Positions 63,471 to 64,000 of a DNA stretch of 64,000 bases are shown one piece after another (positions within the stretch are counted from its first letter, which is position 1; each line of letters opens with the position of its first letter). The stretch covers positions 1-64,000 of the forward strand of contig NZ_DAIQRQ010000018.1 in assembly GCF_036786105.1 (NCBI RefSeq), given 5' to 3'. The position numbers and the translations under genes were made by a program. Source of the stretch: Ohtaekwangia sp036786105 (GTDB lineage: Bacteria > Bacteroidota > Bacteroidia > Cytophagales > Cyclobacteriaceae). Below the pieces are notes generated by a model. That model did not search any database. It saw nothing but the letters and a program-made list of their open reading frames with translations, and had not been told where the DNA came from.

Positions 63471-64000
63471 CTATATCTGTTTCTGTTTTACGCGTAAAAG
63501 ATAAAAACTATAATCCGACATTGGAATATCCGTGATCCCTGCATTGCGGGCAATCGTTACCACCTGTCCCCGGTGATAGCCGCTGTGAGTGATACAATGG
63601 TTCAGAAACGCTGCCCGTGATTGTATACCCTTTATATAAGGCGTATCAAACGCTACATCTTCTGCCCATGCCTCTTCAGAAAGCGTAGCAACAAAATCTG
63701 CCATAGCGCGCGAATGTTGTACGATGCCTTCCCATACATCCTCCGTTGTGCCATCAAAACCCTGACGAAATGATGGCGGTGCTGGCACTTGTTCTAACAC
63801 CGATGACCAGAAACGCTCTGTATCCCATATATGCACCAGGGTTTCTTTTATACTGGGAAAACTGGATGCAACTTCACGCACAATCAACCCGGACGGCTTC
63901 GGACGCAGCCAATTTACCAACGTTTCATTTGCCCATGCATTGTATACAGTAAGATCCGTGAGCAGGCTGCCGATGGTGAGTTGTTGCTTTTCCTTTGTCG
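63471..64000 (-). CDS. DinB-family protein, truncated by the window edge
   Basis: The frame is open to base 64000, so the N-terminus is missing; at least 175 residues are visible. The four-helix DinB fold shows LTDLTVYNAWANETLVNWL, TLVHIWDTERFW and HCITHSGYHRGQVV, which include the three metal-binding His of this superfamily. DinB-like proteins are thiol-dependent metalloenzymes of varied function. It is coupled to the HTH_42 gene. A Val or Met start inside the frame (63920) would cut the conserved first helix, so the true start lies beyond the window. Confidence 0.88.
   Translation of the reverse strand, partial: TKEKQQLTIGSLLTDLTVYNAWANETLVNWLRPKPSGLIVREVASSFPSIKETLVHIWDTERFWSSVLEQVPAPPSFRQGFDGTTEDVWEGIVQHSRAMADFVATLSEEAWAEDVAFDTPYIKGIQSRAAFLNHCITHSGYHRGQVVTIARNAGITDIPMSDYSFYLLRVKQKQI

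Overview
The window comes from a member of the Bacteroidota, most likely a Cytophagales-type environmental bacterium. The evidence is a SusC/SusD polysaccharide-utilisation locus (PUL) with a hybrid two-component regulator, a giant adhesin with a type IX secretion (T9SS) type-B C-terminal domain next to PorP/SprF and PorE-like genes, TAnnTTTG-type promoter elements, and few strong Shine-Dalgarno sites. I see no rRNA, tRNA, CRISPR array, transposase or phage structural gene. The sequence has two 100-N scaffold gaps. Each is flanked by an identical 55-bp sequence, so both look like artificial breaks; the gene across the first gap (SusC) is restored in frame when the duplication is collapsed.

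Layout. 1-8.4 kb, minus strand: an orphan propeller-type hybrid sensor kinase with two receivers, a flotillin-like SPFH membrane protein, and a NUMOD4/NUMOD1 protein derived from homing endonucleases with degenerate HNH units. 8.8-12.8 kb, plus strand: a compact three-gene unit (V8/trypsin-like protease, double-HKD phospholipase D-like protein, YukJ/DUF2278 protein with a lamin-tail domain) closed by a strong terminator. This is the best candidate for an undescribed system. 13.1-14.6 kb: a tandem universal stress protein and an Rrf2-type regulator with four clustered cysteines. 14.9-25.9 kb, minus strand: an operon for a 2640-residue T9SS adhesin, a PorP/SprF protein and a TPR/propeller/OmpA protein. 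A decayed copy of the Rrf2 gene lies in the spacer beyond it.

26.8-45.5 kb is a carbohydrate locus: a sulfatase on the plus strand, converging on a minus-strand PUL of hybrid regulator, SusC, SusD, an FG-GAP/UnbV lipoprotein, a GH30 lipoprotein and a GH2 enzyme. The pairing suggests a galactose-rich, possibly sulfated, glycan, but the substrate is not provable here. 45.9-48.2 kb holds a small SRPBCC protein and a CHASE3 histidine kinase with a single-domain response regulator. 48.5-52.7 kb is a trehalose module: an OtsA-OtsB fusion and a GH15 enzyme.

53.0-61.8 kb is a copper/silver-type efflux operon: an HYC_CC_PP-type small protein, a CusA pump split in frame by a stop codon, a TolC-like channel, two lipoprotein adaptors each with an N-terminal metal-binding domain, and two DUF3347 proteins. 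61.9-64.0 kb, minus strand, carries a small lipocalin-like secreted protein, an HTH_42 (AlkZ-like) protein and a DinB-family protein cut by the window edge. Intergenic regions around 0.1, 4.7, 50.8 and 52.7 kb share a dispersed inverted repeat.
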